NCBI RefSeq assembly: GCF_037440165.1
Contig: NZ_JBBIUQ010000002.1
Span: 130,957 to 194,956, forward strand
Direction of reading: 5' to 3'
From: Ignavibacterium sp037440165
GTDB lineage: Bacteria > Bacteroidota > Ignavibacteria > Ignavibacteriales > Ignavibacteriaceae
DNA length: 64,000 bases
This document shows, piece by piece, positions 36,941-44,546 of this stretch. A program made the translations under genes and the position numbers. How positions within the stretch are numbered: the stretch's first letter is position 1; each line of letters starts with the position of its first letter. The notes below the pieces were generated by a model. The model did no database searches, was not told where the DNA came from, and saw nothing but the letters and a program-made list of their open reading frames with translations.

Positions 36941-37168
36941 TCAATTTTGTGAATTATTAGTTTGTTCAGTTTGTGATTGATATCCCGGAGGATAAAGACC
37001 TTCTTTTGGTTCTTCACGCGTATTATTAACGATAAAAAAGTAAATCAGAATTAACAATATTAAAGTGGTCCAGAACCTGCTTCTGTTTTTTTTATTACTC
37101 CACCAGGATTTTTTCTCAACAACCTGCGAGCCAATTTTTCGTTCTTTATTTTTATTTTGTTTTGCCAT
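36941..37168 (-). CDS. small single-span membrane protein
   Basis: This 75-residue protein has a very basic N-terminal half (KQNKNKERKIGSQVVEKKSWWSNKKNRSRF), one membrane segment (residues 32-47, FWTTLILLILIYFFIV) and a polar Q/N/T-rich tail. The charge bias places the N-terminus in the cytoplasm. No family is recognised. It lies 12 bases upstream of the TlpA gene and may assist it at the membrane, though that is inference from position. Confidence 0.7.
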   Translation of the reverse strand: MAKQNKNKERKIGSQVVEKKSWWSNKKNRSRFWTTLILLILIYFFIVNNTREEPKEGLYPPGYQSQTEQTNNSQN

Positions 37169-37259
37169 TTCAGTGTTGTAAGATGATTAAATGAAATTTT
37201 GGTTGCACAATTTAATAATAAATCAAATAATGGAAAGGTAAAATATTGTAGTCATAACT

Positions 37260-38735
37260 CTAAATATTGAATGAAAATATATGGCTGGAGAATGGTTTTA
37301 ATTCGATATATAAACCCCTCTCATTAATTTCATCAACACTTCTTTCATAACTTACGGAGTTGAGAATATCATTAAGATTCAATATCATTTTATCAACAGG
37401 TGTTTCAAATTTTACACGACATCTTGAAGTTGAGTTGGAATAGTTTACTGCTACAATTATAAAACGATTTTCATACCTCCACTTCCAGATTAAAATATTT
37501 TCAAAGCTAAAATCTGAATTTGCCGATGGAGTTGGATCAAGCATTGACCATTCGCCAATTCTGAAAATATTTTCTTTTGTAATCCGGAGCAGTTTGTAAT
37601 AATAAGATTTGATTCGGTCATCTTCCTTCTCAAATGGTTCGCGTGCAAGCTGAACAGGAAGTTTAATTTTCTTACCTTCAAATTGTCCATCGTGATAAAG
37701 TATCATTCCCTGAATTGTGCTAATAATTGTAGCAGCCGCAAGAGATTTATCCTTACCAAGCTTTGCTGCAGCTCTTTCTTCATCGTGATTTTCTATAAAT
37801 CTGACTGACTTAAGTTGAAAATCTTTCTCAGCACGAAGATGATCTTTCATGGTTTTGATGTCATATCCTGAAAGTCTGTCAAGTAGTCGTTTATCATAGG
37901 TAAAATCAAATCCCAGCTGCTGAAGCTGCCACTCAAGGTCCCAATAAGCTTCAGCAATAAATACAAATTCAGGATGCGATGATTTAACAGAGTTAATTGT
38001 TTCATACCAGAATTCCTGCTGAGGTCTTTCGTACCCATATTTTTTTAATGCCCCAATCCAGGTATTGTAAAAAATGTTATTCAGCGAGAGCATTGCCATA
38101 TCGCATCTGACACCGTCGCATAAGTATGAAATTGAGTGTAAAGTATCGGTTAAAAATTTTCTGGCTTCGGTGCTGTAAAAATTTATTTGGATTGTATCGC
38201 GCCAAGGTGGAAAGAGAGGATCTCTTCCGTGTGCAAAGTACTCTTTTGAATTGTAAGGCGATTTGAAAAATGTATAAGGATCATTTCTGAAAAGATATTC
38301 ATCAGCAGGAAGAAAAATTTCTTTTTTCTCTTTAACTAACTTCGAGCCCGCACTTAAATGATTGCTGACAAAATCAAGAATTAACTTGATCCCTTTTTTA
38401 TTTAATCTTTCTTTCAGGAGAAGTAAATCTTCCTGTGAGCCAATGTCGAGATTAATTTCATAACTATCAATTGAGTAAGGTGATCCTATTATATCTTCGG
38501 TCTGCCAATTTTTAAGCGCGCTGGTGTATGACTGGACAAGGTCCGGCTCGAAACAATATTGAGGAACAATATTTTTATTTGTTTTCCAGATCCCCATTAA
38601 CCAAATAAAATCAAAACCTAAATCAACCCATTCATTGAGGACAGAGTCGGGTATTTCATTAACTGATTTATAATTTTTTTTCTTTAGCCAGACTCTTGTA
38701 TTAAGCTCTAATATTCTAGGATTATTATAAACCAT
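37260..38735 (-). CDS. alpha-amylase family (GH13) glycoside hydrolase
   Basis: GH13 enzymes cut or transfer alpha-glucan chains. The 491-residue protein keeps the whole catalytic set: the nucleophile Asp212 in DGVRCDMAML, the acid/base Glu262 in FIAEAYWD, and Asp318 in RFIENHDEER, plus ILDFVSNH in the first conserved region and the transition-state residues around IGSPYSID. No signal peptide is present, so the substrate is internal or taken up. A C-terminal domain (about residues 400-491) is shorter than in many amylases. With glgP elsewhere in the window it suggests glycogen or maltodextrin use. The exact specificity is unknown. Confidence 0.93.
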   Translation of the reverse strand: MVYNNPRILELNTRVWLKKKNYKSVNEIPDSVLNEWVDLGFDFIWLMGIWKTNKNIVPQYCFEPDLVQSYTSALKNWQTEDIIGSPYSIDSYEINLDIGSQEDLLLLKERLNKKGIKLILDFVSNHLSAGSKLVKEKKEIFLPADEYLFRNDPYTFFKSPYNSKEYFAHGRDPLFPPWRDTIQINFYSTEARKFLTDTLHSISYLCDGVRCDMAMLSLNNIFYNTWIGALKKYGYERPQQEFWYETINSVKSSHPEFVFIAEAYWDLEWQLQQLGFDFTYDKRLLDRLSGYDIKTMKDHLRAEKDFQLKSVRFIENHDEERAAAKLGKDKSLAAATIISTIQGMILYHDGQFEGKKIKLPVQLAREPFEKEDDRIKSYYYKLLRITKENIFRIGEWSMLDPTPSANSDFSFENILIWKWRYENRFIIVAVNYSNSTSRCRVKFETPVDKMILNLNDILNSVSYERSVDEINERGLYIELKPFSSHIFSFNI

Positions 38736-39108
38736 AATTGTTTAAATTTTGTAAACAAAAATAACTAATGATAATTGAATAATTGCGCAGTAAAATAAAA
38801 TTACACAGTGAATATTTTTCCTGTAAATATTACTTGATAAAAAAATCATTAAATGATATTACTTTTTTACATCAACAAGTAAAAATATTCTTTACTCATT
38901 CAGCATTTTAATCTTGCTTTTTTGTAATAATACATCAAAGTTTGTAAGCAATTCAATTTTAATTATTGCCGATAATTCTTTCTACACACAAAATTAATTT
39001 TCTGATGGTATGATACTTGCCCTGATTACAACTCGAAAAAGAATATTCGGCAATGATTTATTAATGTTGACGAATAAACTTTACTTAAAAACATATTAGA
39101 GGAGAAGA
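38736..39108. other. 373-bp intergenic region between divergent genes
   Basis: No gene is visible. It is very AT-rich and separates the divergent GH13 and motor-like operons. It holds the long inverted repeat annotated next, and an extended -10-like TGGTATGAT at 39005-39013 between its arms. GAGGAGAA at 39099-39106 is the ribosome-binding site of the downstream gene. Confidence 0.6.
38965..39054. repeat. spaced inverted repeat upstream of the motor-like operon
   Basis: ATTGCCGATAATTCTT (38965-38980) and AAGAATATTCGGCAAT (39039-39054) match as inverted arms at 14 of 16 positions, 58 bases apart. The arms enclose the likely promoter of the next gene. This could be a paired operator or a long-range RNA stem. 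Confidence 0.55.
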
Positions 39109-40098
39109 ATGGTAACTCAAGCTGTTAAACCACCCAAAGACAACACAAGGGATTTTCTTAATCCTGACATTACCAATAATGAGCTTGAAAGAGAGCTTGA
39201 AGCATACACTAAATCTGCTGTCAGAAATATTCAGTTTTCTGTTGTATTCAAGCCCGCATTGATTTCATTTGCTGCATTGATACTTTCATTCTTTCTTGAT
39301 TTGTCAATTGTTCCAATTCTTGGAAATGTAACAGTGGACCTTGCGCGAGCATTATTCCCGAAATGGCAGCCGGTTCAGGAGGAGATTTCACCATATAGTT
39401 TCTGGTGGCTTCCGGTTTTAACTTATGCTTTCTTTTTCTTTATGGCTTTTCTTGCATACAATAAATTAAAACTCGAAATTATCAGAACTCCGGCAAGCGC
39501 AACGATTGACAGAATAATCAGTTCTTACACAAGTGTGATTGACAGTATATCAACTGCACTGCCTTTAATTGGTGCTGCAATTCTTTTAATCAGTATTAAG
39601 CTTGGTGAAGAAATTTTTCTCGGACTTTCAGTTCCTTTTGAAGTTAAAGCTTTAATTGTGCTAGCAATTGGAAAATTGTTTGAACCTGTTCTTGATCAGC
39701 TTGGCGTAGAATTTCAGAATGTAGTTAATCATGTTGAAGATATTCGTGAAAAATATTTTTCGAGAATACAGATTGAGAATTCTAAAAATCTGATGAAGCA
39801 ATTAAATCAGTTTACAGGTGGCAATACTGCAACTGCACTGAATTTATCATTAGCTGATTTGGAAAAGTATAAGCTTTTGATAGAACATTCAGCTAAACTC
39901 AGTGAAATTATGCACAAGAATTTTGCATCAATCTCAATGCTTGCAGAAAAAATTAACCAGATTGATACTGTCAGCAGTCAAAAAATTCAGGAATTAAGTA
40001 CGCTTTCAAATTCTATACAGCAGGCAAGCAATTCTCTATCTGATGAAAAAACTCTAACCGGATTAAAGTATCTCGAATCAATTGTTGTAAAGAAGTAA
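39109..40098 (+). CDS. four-span inner membrane protein, MotA/ExbB/GldL-like (putative)
   Basis: The 329-residue protein has four likely membrane spans at about 47-70, 98-118, 147-165 and 179-197. The last two (STALPLIGAAILLISIKL, then KALIVLAIGKLFEPVLDQ) have the proline, glycine and small-residue pattern of the pore helices in MotA/TolQ/ExbB stators. A C-terminal coiled-coil region of 120 residues (from VEDIREKYFSR) lies in the cytoplasm. The next gene encodes a protein with a single N-terminal span and a periplasmic part, the arrangement of stator pairs such as GldL/GldM or ExbB/ExbD. I do not recognise the exact family, so the motor role is inference from topology. A strong AGGAG precedes the ATG. 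Confidence 0.75.
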   Translation: MVTQAVKPPKDNTRDFLNPDITNNELERELEAYTKSAVRNIQFSVVFKPALISFAALILSFFLDLSIVPILGNVTVDLARALFPKWQPVQEEISPYSFWWLPVLTYAFFFFMAFLAYNKLKLEIIRTPASATIDRIISSYTSVIDSISTALPLIGAAILLISIKLGEEIFLGLSVPFEVKALIVLAIGKLFEPVLDQLGVEFQNVVNHVEDIREKYFSRIQIENSKNLMKQLNQFTGGNTATALNLSLADLEKYKLLIEHSAKLSEIMHKNFASISMLAEKINQIDTVSSQKIQELSTLSNSIQQASNSLSDEKTLTGLKYLESIVVKK

Positions 40099-40107
40099 GA
40101 GAGTAAA

Positions 40108-41055
40108 ATGATTTACAAAAACCGAGATAGCAAATTCGTTATTTACCAGGTGCTTTACATTTTTGTGATTACAGTACTTGCTCTTAAAGGAGCTGATTTA
40201 GATTTACGCAGGGTTGCTCTTGAAGAAGAAACTGTTGATAAAAAAGTTCGGGATTCGTTAGTAACACTGATTGATTCATTGTATGCACTTGGTTTGAAGT
40301 TCGATATAAAGATTGACCAAAATCTTCCCGTAGAAAATGAAGAACTTAAAAAGAAGTTAGCTTCATTAAATCAGAAACTTCAGGATGTACAAACAAAACT
40401 TCAGGAAATACCTCAGCCAAAAGAAGAAGAGCCTGTTGTTGAAGAACAAACATTAATGCCGATGCCGATTTCTTCGAAACAGACATTTATTCAGTATACC
40501 TGGAATGTTGCATCAAACTCTGGTAACGTTCCTGTGGAAATTTATGATCCTCGAGACAGAAGTAAACCTATTGTGGTTATTCCTGCAGGACAAGAAAGAA
40601 AATTTGATTTAACCGACCAGACAGAAGTCGTAGTAAAATTCGGTTCACAGGAAGATAGGATAAAAGTAATTCTTAATAAACCTCCTGAAATAAAGATTGA
40701 AAAAGTTACAACTAAAATGAATGCGCGTGATATTTATGTTCAGGAATTGCAGCGTATAACTGTATTCAAAGTAACGGTAATAGACAACAGACCTGATCAG
40801 TTAAAGATTAGTTGGAATGGTCCAATAAGTGTCACTGGGCCTGTTAAAGACAGCAACGGAAATCTGATTTACAATGTTTCATTGAAGATTGCTTCAACAT
40901 CATCTGCATTTGACGATTGGTTAGATAAGAACGGAAATCTTCGTGAATCAGATGGAAGATACAAAGTAAACTTTTTCTTCACTGCTGTTGATGAAAGAAC
41001 TAAAGATCGCGTTCAGGTAGGTGATTCATTTTTCTTCACAGATTTTTCAAAGTAA
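40108..41055 (+). CDS. single-span periplasmic protein, GldM-like topology (putative)
   Basis: The 315-residue protein has one N-terminal span (residues 9-28, KFVIYQVLYIFVITVLALKG). Its position and the following ADLDLRRV recall the N-terminus of GldM/PorM (a short basic start, then YLxFIxxLAL). A short linker, a coiled coil (about residues 75-103, ELKKKLASLNQKLQDVQTK), a proline- and glutamate-rich hinge (PQPKEEEPVVEE) and then two beta-sandwich regions of Ig-like character follow (TFIQYTWNVASNSGNVPVEIYD; ITVFKVTVIDNRPDQLKI). It begins 9 bases after the four-span gene. I infer a stator or envelope-spanning partner; sequence identity to GldM is weak at best. Confidence 0.72.
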   Translation: MIYKNRDSKFVIYQVLYIFVITVLALKGADLDLRRVALEEETVDKKVRDSLVTLIDSLYALGLKFDIKIDQNLPVENEELKKKLASLNQKLQDVQTKLQEIPQPKEEEPVVEEQTLMPMPISSKQTFIQYTWNVASNSGNVPVEIYDPRDRSKPIVVIPAGQERKFDLTDQTEVVVKFGSQEDRIKVILNKPPEIKIEKVTTKMNARDIYVQELQRITVFKVTVIDNRPDQLKISWNGPISVTGPVKDSNGNLIYNVSLKIASTSSAFDDWLDKNGNLRESDGRYKVNFFFTAVDERTKDRVQVGDSFFFTDFSK

Positions 41056-41075
41056 AATAATCAGGTGAAACTTAT

Positions 41076-42248
41076 ATGAAAAAAACTGTTCTGATTTCTG
41101 CTGTGTTGTTTATCATTTCATCTTTCTTTCTGAGTTTGTCATTTGCTCAGCAAGAAGATGAACAAATCAGGTATTACCAGATGGAGCCGCTTGATGACAG
41201 CTTATTTATTCAGATTCAGGAAGCTCTGTTTATCGATCCGCCTGATCCAAAAGCAGAAATAATAGTTGACCTGAGAGATGCCAATAATCAAACTATTTCA
41301 ATTAAGGGCGCTTTATATCCAATGCTTGCATTGCAGCCGGAACTACGTGCAAGAATCGTTACCTATCCATTCAAGATTAATCTTGAAGAAGATATTCACT
41401 ATGGAAGTGTTTTCACACGTGTTATTGAGAAAATAAGATTTGGAAAGGTTCTTCAACCTCCAACGAAAACTCAAATCTCCCCCACACTCGGATATATCAA
41501 TCCGTTTCTTCAGCTACAAGGAGGAGAAAGACTTGGAGTTTCGTTAAAACAGGATGTTGGATTGTCTTTTGGTTTTGGAACTCCTTACTCCGGTCCGCTT
41601 GAAACAAATTTCTTCGAAGCGAATTTTCATATCCTCGGAGTTCGTGCAGGTATGTTCAATCATATTGATGCAATGATTGAACCTATCAAAGAGCAAAATC
41701 ATAATAATCTGATTTTCAGTCAGGGATTTCAGGTTTATTACACAATTCCTTTCGGAAACTTTTTCGAATTCGGTTATCTGAAAGCAACAACTGAAATAGG
41801 ACAGCAAAAATTAAACAGCTACCTAAAACCAACCGTAGGGACAGTTGTATTGAATGATGATGGCTCCATTAAATATCAGGCAAGAGTAATTCACAACAAC
41901 GATTCTTACCTCAACTGGGAATTTCGCTATCCTGTATCAGTACTAGGCTCAACAAGAGGTAAAGTTTATGTTGCAAAATTTTTAGATGAATTTCATTTCG
42001 GATTTGGGTTCAGAGAAATGTCGCTTGCCGGAAGCACCTTTGATTTACAATTTGATGCAATGCCTTCAAGTAAATACAGACAACCTCAGTATAATATCAA
42101 TTTGCTTGTGCAGAAAATAATGGAAGGATGGGGCTTTAGTGCATTTGCAATTGGACCTTCAGCAAGTATTTCCAGAACTGATGCAGGCAAAATCGGTTTT
42201 ACAAAAATATTTGTAAACCTCAGATTTAAACTTGGCACTTCGTTCTGA
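41076..42248 (+). CDS. outer membrane beta-barrel protein, third gene of the motor-like operon
   Basis: The 390-residue protein has a signal peptide (to SLSFAQQ), an N-terminal periplasmic region of about 110 residues (including DPPDPKAEIIVDLRDANNQTISIKG), then many alternating strands with glycine-aromatic turns and a closing FVNLRFKLGTSF with terminal Phe, as in outer membrane barrels. It starts 20 bases after the single-span gene. With those two genes it gives inner membrane, periplasm and outer membrane parts, so a trans-envelope assembly is a fair inference. No family is recognised. An intrinsic terminator follows. Confidence 0.78.
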   Translation: MKKTVLISAVLFIISSFFLSLSFAQQEDEQIRYYQMEPLDDSLFIQIQEALFIDPPDPKAEIIVDLRDANNQTISIKGALYPMLALQPELRARIVTYPFKINLEEDIHYGSVFTRVIEKIRFGKVLQPPTKTQISPTLGYINPFLQLQGGERLGVSLKQDVGLSFGFGTPYSGPLETNFFEANFHILGVRAGMFNHIDAMIEPIKEQNHNNLIFSQGFQVYYTIPFGNFFEFGYLKATTEIGQQKLNSYLKPTVGTVVLNDDGSIKYQARVIHNNDSYLNWEFRYPVSVLGSTRGKVYVAKFLDEFHFGFGFREMSLAGSTFDLQFDAMPSSKYRQPQYNINLLVQKIMEGWGFSAFAIGPSASISRTDAGKIGFTKIFVNLRFKLGTSF

Positions 42249-42272
42249 TTTTACATTTTTATTCTCTCAAAC

Positions 42273-42299
42273 GCCCCGTTCATTCGCGGGGCTTTTTTA
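42273..42299 (+). terminator. intrinsic terminator of the motor-like operon
   Basis: GCCCCG (42273-42278) pairs with CGGGGC (42287-42292) around an 8-base loop and is followed by TTTTTTAT. It lies only three bases ahead of the next ATG. Confidence 0.9.
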
Positions 42300-42302
42300 T
42301 TT

Positions 42303-43079
42303 ATGTTTGTTCAAAAAATATTTCTGTTTATGAAAGAATCAATCATTCTCTGGTTAAGTTCACTTGTAATAGTGTTTTTATTATCATACTTCAAATCGGT
42401 ATTTGGTGAGTACTATCCAATTACCAGCACATTTTCTGTAAATGGACAAAAAGTCTCTTACAAGCTCGATAAATATGAATCCGGTGATACTTATAAGCTG
42501 ATAATTAGAAGCGACTACAAAGAATTAGAAGGTGAATTGATAATCAACTCGGATAAATCAAAAAATCATTCAATCAAACTTCAGAAAGACAGAGATATTC
42601 TATTTGCAGAGATTAGAAAAAAGGATGTTGGGAGTAAATTTAGTTATTACATCCAATTAAAGTCTGAAGACAGAAATTATCGCTTACCTTCAAATAATAT
42701 TGTTGAATTCACTTTCTTCGGCAAAATTCCCGATATGGTTAACGGACTTTATATAATTTTCCTTTACACTGGATTGATTCTGATTGTCCGAAGCGGATTA
42801 GAAATATTCAAGACAAACCGAAGAACAAAAAACTATCTGGTTATTACTTCAATAGTTTTAATAACTCTTCTGATGATGATAAATCCACTTTATCTTTCCT
42901 ATAAATTTGATTATATAAATAAAACTATACCACCGATTCAAAACTTATTCCCTATTCATCTGCTTTTAATAGTTTTATTATGGATTGCTACTACAGTTTA
43001 TGTTTTCATAAAGAAGAAAGACAAACCACTCGGGTTGATTACATCTATTTTATGTTTGCTGATATATTTATTCAGTTAA
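42303..43079 (+). CDS. membrane protein of unknown function
   Basis: The predicted 258-residue protein has one span near the N-terminus (ESIILWLSSLVIVFLLSYF), an extracytoplasmic beta-rich domain (about 35-140), and four spans in the C-terminal half (starting MVNGLYIIFLYTGLILIV). No family is recognised. The start is doubtful: the ATG at 42303 lies right behind a terminator with no ribosome-binding site, and an ATG at 42330 is equally possible. Its end overlaps the end of hisN on the other strand by 12 bases. Confidence 0.7.
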   Translation: MFVQKIFLFMKESIILWLSSLVIVFLLSYFKSVFGEYYPITSTFSVNGQKVSYKLDKYESGDTYKLIIRSDYKELEGELIINSDKSKNHSIKLQKDRDILFAEIRKKDVGSKFSYYIQLKSEDRNYRLPSNNIVEFTFFGKIPDMVNGLYIIFLYTGLILIVRSGLEIFKTNRRTKNYLVITSIVLITLLMMINPLYLSYKFDYINKTIPPIQNLFPIHLLLIVLLWIATTVYVFIKKKDKPLGLITSILCLLIYLFS

Positions 43080-43832
43080 AATTCTCACGACTTCCACATG
43101 AATTTTTGGAGATGCGGCAATAATGCTGTTCCCTTTAACAGGATCATCTCCGTGATAATCCGTTATTATCCCTCCAGCACCATTTATGATTGGTATTAAA
43201 GCCATCGAATCCCAGACAGACATGATCGGATCAATCATAATATCTGCAAATCCTGTTGCAAGAAGATAATAACCATAACAATCTCCCCAGTTTCTGTAAA
43301 GCCAAACAGAATTAATTAACTTGTCAAACTTTTTAGCATTCTGATATTTTTTAATGTTAAGATGATCAGTAGTAAGCATTACACACTCAGACAAAGAAGA
43401 CAATTCTCTTACTCTAACTATGTTTCCATTAAGTAAACAAATATTGTTATCTCCTATAAGGAATTCATTCAACACTGGATGATTAATAACTCCAAGTACT
43501 GGCTGATTTTTATAAAGAAGTGAAATTAAAGTTCCGAAAGAGAGTGCTCCGCAAATAAAACTTTTAGTTCCGTCAATAGGATCTAAAACCCAAACAAAAT
43601 CTGCATCATGATTTTCCTGACCGAATTCTTCGCCGATAATTCCGTGTTCAGGAAATTCCTTTTTTATAAGATTTCTCATCACTTCTTCTGATTTTTTATC
43701 TGCAATTGTAACCGGCGAATTATCAGCTTTGCTTTTCACATCGATTTGCTTTCTAAAATATCCTTTTATTATATCTGAACTCTGTTTTGCAAGAATTTGA
43801 CAAAATGGTTCGAATTCTTTTAGAAAGTTCAT
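43068..43832 (-). CDS. hisN: inositol-monophosphatase family, histidinol-phosphatase type
   Basis: The 254-residue protein is a magnesium phosphatase of the IMPase fold. Metal ligands are in IIGEEFGQE and VLDPIDGTKSFICGALSFGTLISLL, and the last in SVWDSMALIPIINGAGG. The GDCYGYYLLATGFADIMIDP block and the short C-terminus match HisN, which makes L-histidinol from its phosphate, better than SuhB. I use the ATG at 43832; the in-frame extension to 43877 has no support. No other his gene is in the window, so a general sugar or nucleotide phosphatase role is possible. It ends inside the convergent membrane protein gene. Confidence 0.85.
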   Translation of the reverse strand: MNFLKEFEPFCQILAKQSSDIIKGYFRKQIDVKSKADNSPVTIADKKSEEVMRNLIKKEFPEHGIIGEEFGQENHDADFVWVLDPIDGTKSFICGALSFGTLISLLYKNQPVLGVINHPVLNEFLIGDNNICLLNGNIVRVRELSSLSECVMLTTDHLNIKKYQNAKKFDKLINSVWLYRNWGDCYGYYLLATGFADIMIDPIMSVWDSMALIPIINGAGGIITDYHGDDPVKGNSIIAASPKIHVEVVRILTE

Positions 43833-43956
43833 ATTACACCTTAATAAAATTCTTTTGCTGAAAAAATAAGTATTCATATATTAGAAGCCCAAATTAAAAC
43901 TTGCTATAGAGCAGTTTTACTCAGTTCTTCAAAAGTCCTGTCATAATAATTTTGCC

Positions 43957-44043
43957 GGAGAGGTGGCAGAGTGGTTGAATGCGGCGGTCTTGAAAACCGT
44001 TGAGGATTCATGTCCTCCGGGGGTTCGAATCCCTCCCTCTCCG
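43957..44043 (+). tRNA. tRNA-Ser (anticodon UGA)
   Basis: The 87-base gene folds as a class II tRNA: acceptor GGAGAGG (43957-43963) with CCTCTCC (44036-44042), discriminator G at 44043, anticodon stem CGGTC/GACCG-type pairing around the loop CTTGAAA with anticodon TGA, a long variable arm (GAGGATTCATGTCCTC), and the T-loop GGTTCGAATCC. CCA is not encoded. Its 3' half is repeated 290 bases downstream. Confidence 0.97.
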
Positions 44044-44046
44044 CAA

Positions 44047-44292
44047 GTGAAATTTTATATTTACATACTTAAGAGTCAGAAATTCAATCGTTACTATTAC
44101 GGTCATTCTCAAAACTTGTCTGAAAGATTGAAGATTCACAATTACGGCAAAGTCCGTTCTACAAAAGCTTTTCGTCCCTGGGTTATTCATTACTTTGAAT
44201 CTTTCAGCACCAAGTCTGAAGCTTACAGAAGAGAGTTATTCTTCAAGAGCGCAGAAGGTAAAAAATGGTTGAGATCAAACAATATTATCTGA
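44047..44292 (+). CDS. GIY-YIG nuclease, nested between tRNA-Ser and a duplicated tRNA 3' end
   Basis: The 81-residue protein is a minimal GIY-YIG domain: KFYIYILKSQKFNRYYYGHSQNLSERLKIHN, with the YIY and YYYG halves of the motif, the catalytic Arg in LSERLKIHN, and Glu in SEAYRRELFFKSAEGK. I use the GTG at 44047, three bases past the tRNA; an open frame runs back into the tRNA but cannot be a gene. The TGA stop (44290-44292) is the first three bases of a copy of the tRNA variable arm. No ribosome-binding site exists apart from the tRNA 3' end. The gene therefore fills exactly the space between the tRNA and its repeat, as a homing-type element would. Confidence 0.85.
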   Translation: MKFYIYILKSQKFNRYYYGHSQNLSERLKIHNYGKVRSTKAFRPWVIHYFESFSTKSEAYRRELFFKSAEGKKWLRSNNII

Positions 44293-44351
44293 GGATTTAC
44301 GTCCTTCGGGGGTTCTGCAAAGCATCCTTCGGAGAATCCCTCCCTCTCCGC
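44290..44351 (+). repeat. partial duplication of the tRNA-Ser 3' half
   Basis: Bases 44290-44315 repeat tRNA positions 44001-44026 (23 of 26 identical, variable arm to T-stem). After an 18-base insertion (44316-44333) the next 18 bases (44334-44351) repeat 44027-44044 without a mismatch (T-stem and acceptor). The result is a direct repeat flanking the GIY-YIG gene, like attL and attR. Confidence 0.85.
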
Positions 44352-44546
44352 TGGTTAAATCAATTTAGAATTTATTTCTCATTCGTCAACAAAAACATTG
44401 AAAACTCCTTCAAATTTTTACCCGTTTCTTGTAGAAATAATAAAAGTAATTTCATAATTTTACTTGCAGGAAATTATCACTCTATAACAGGGCATTCATA
44501 AAATAAAATTTACTATCAACTTTCATTAACATCATAAGAGGCTCAT

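Noticed and set aside
43963..44046. An open frame running from inside tRNA-Ser into the GIY-YIG gene
   Set aside because: The first 28 codons are the tRNA itself and its residues are meaningless as protein; the gene must begin at the GTG at 44047.
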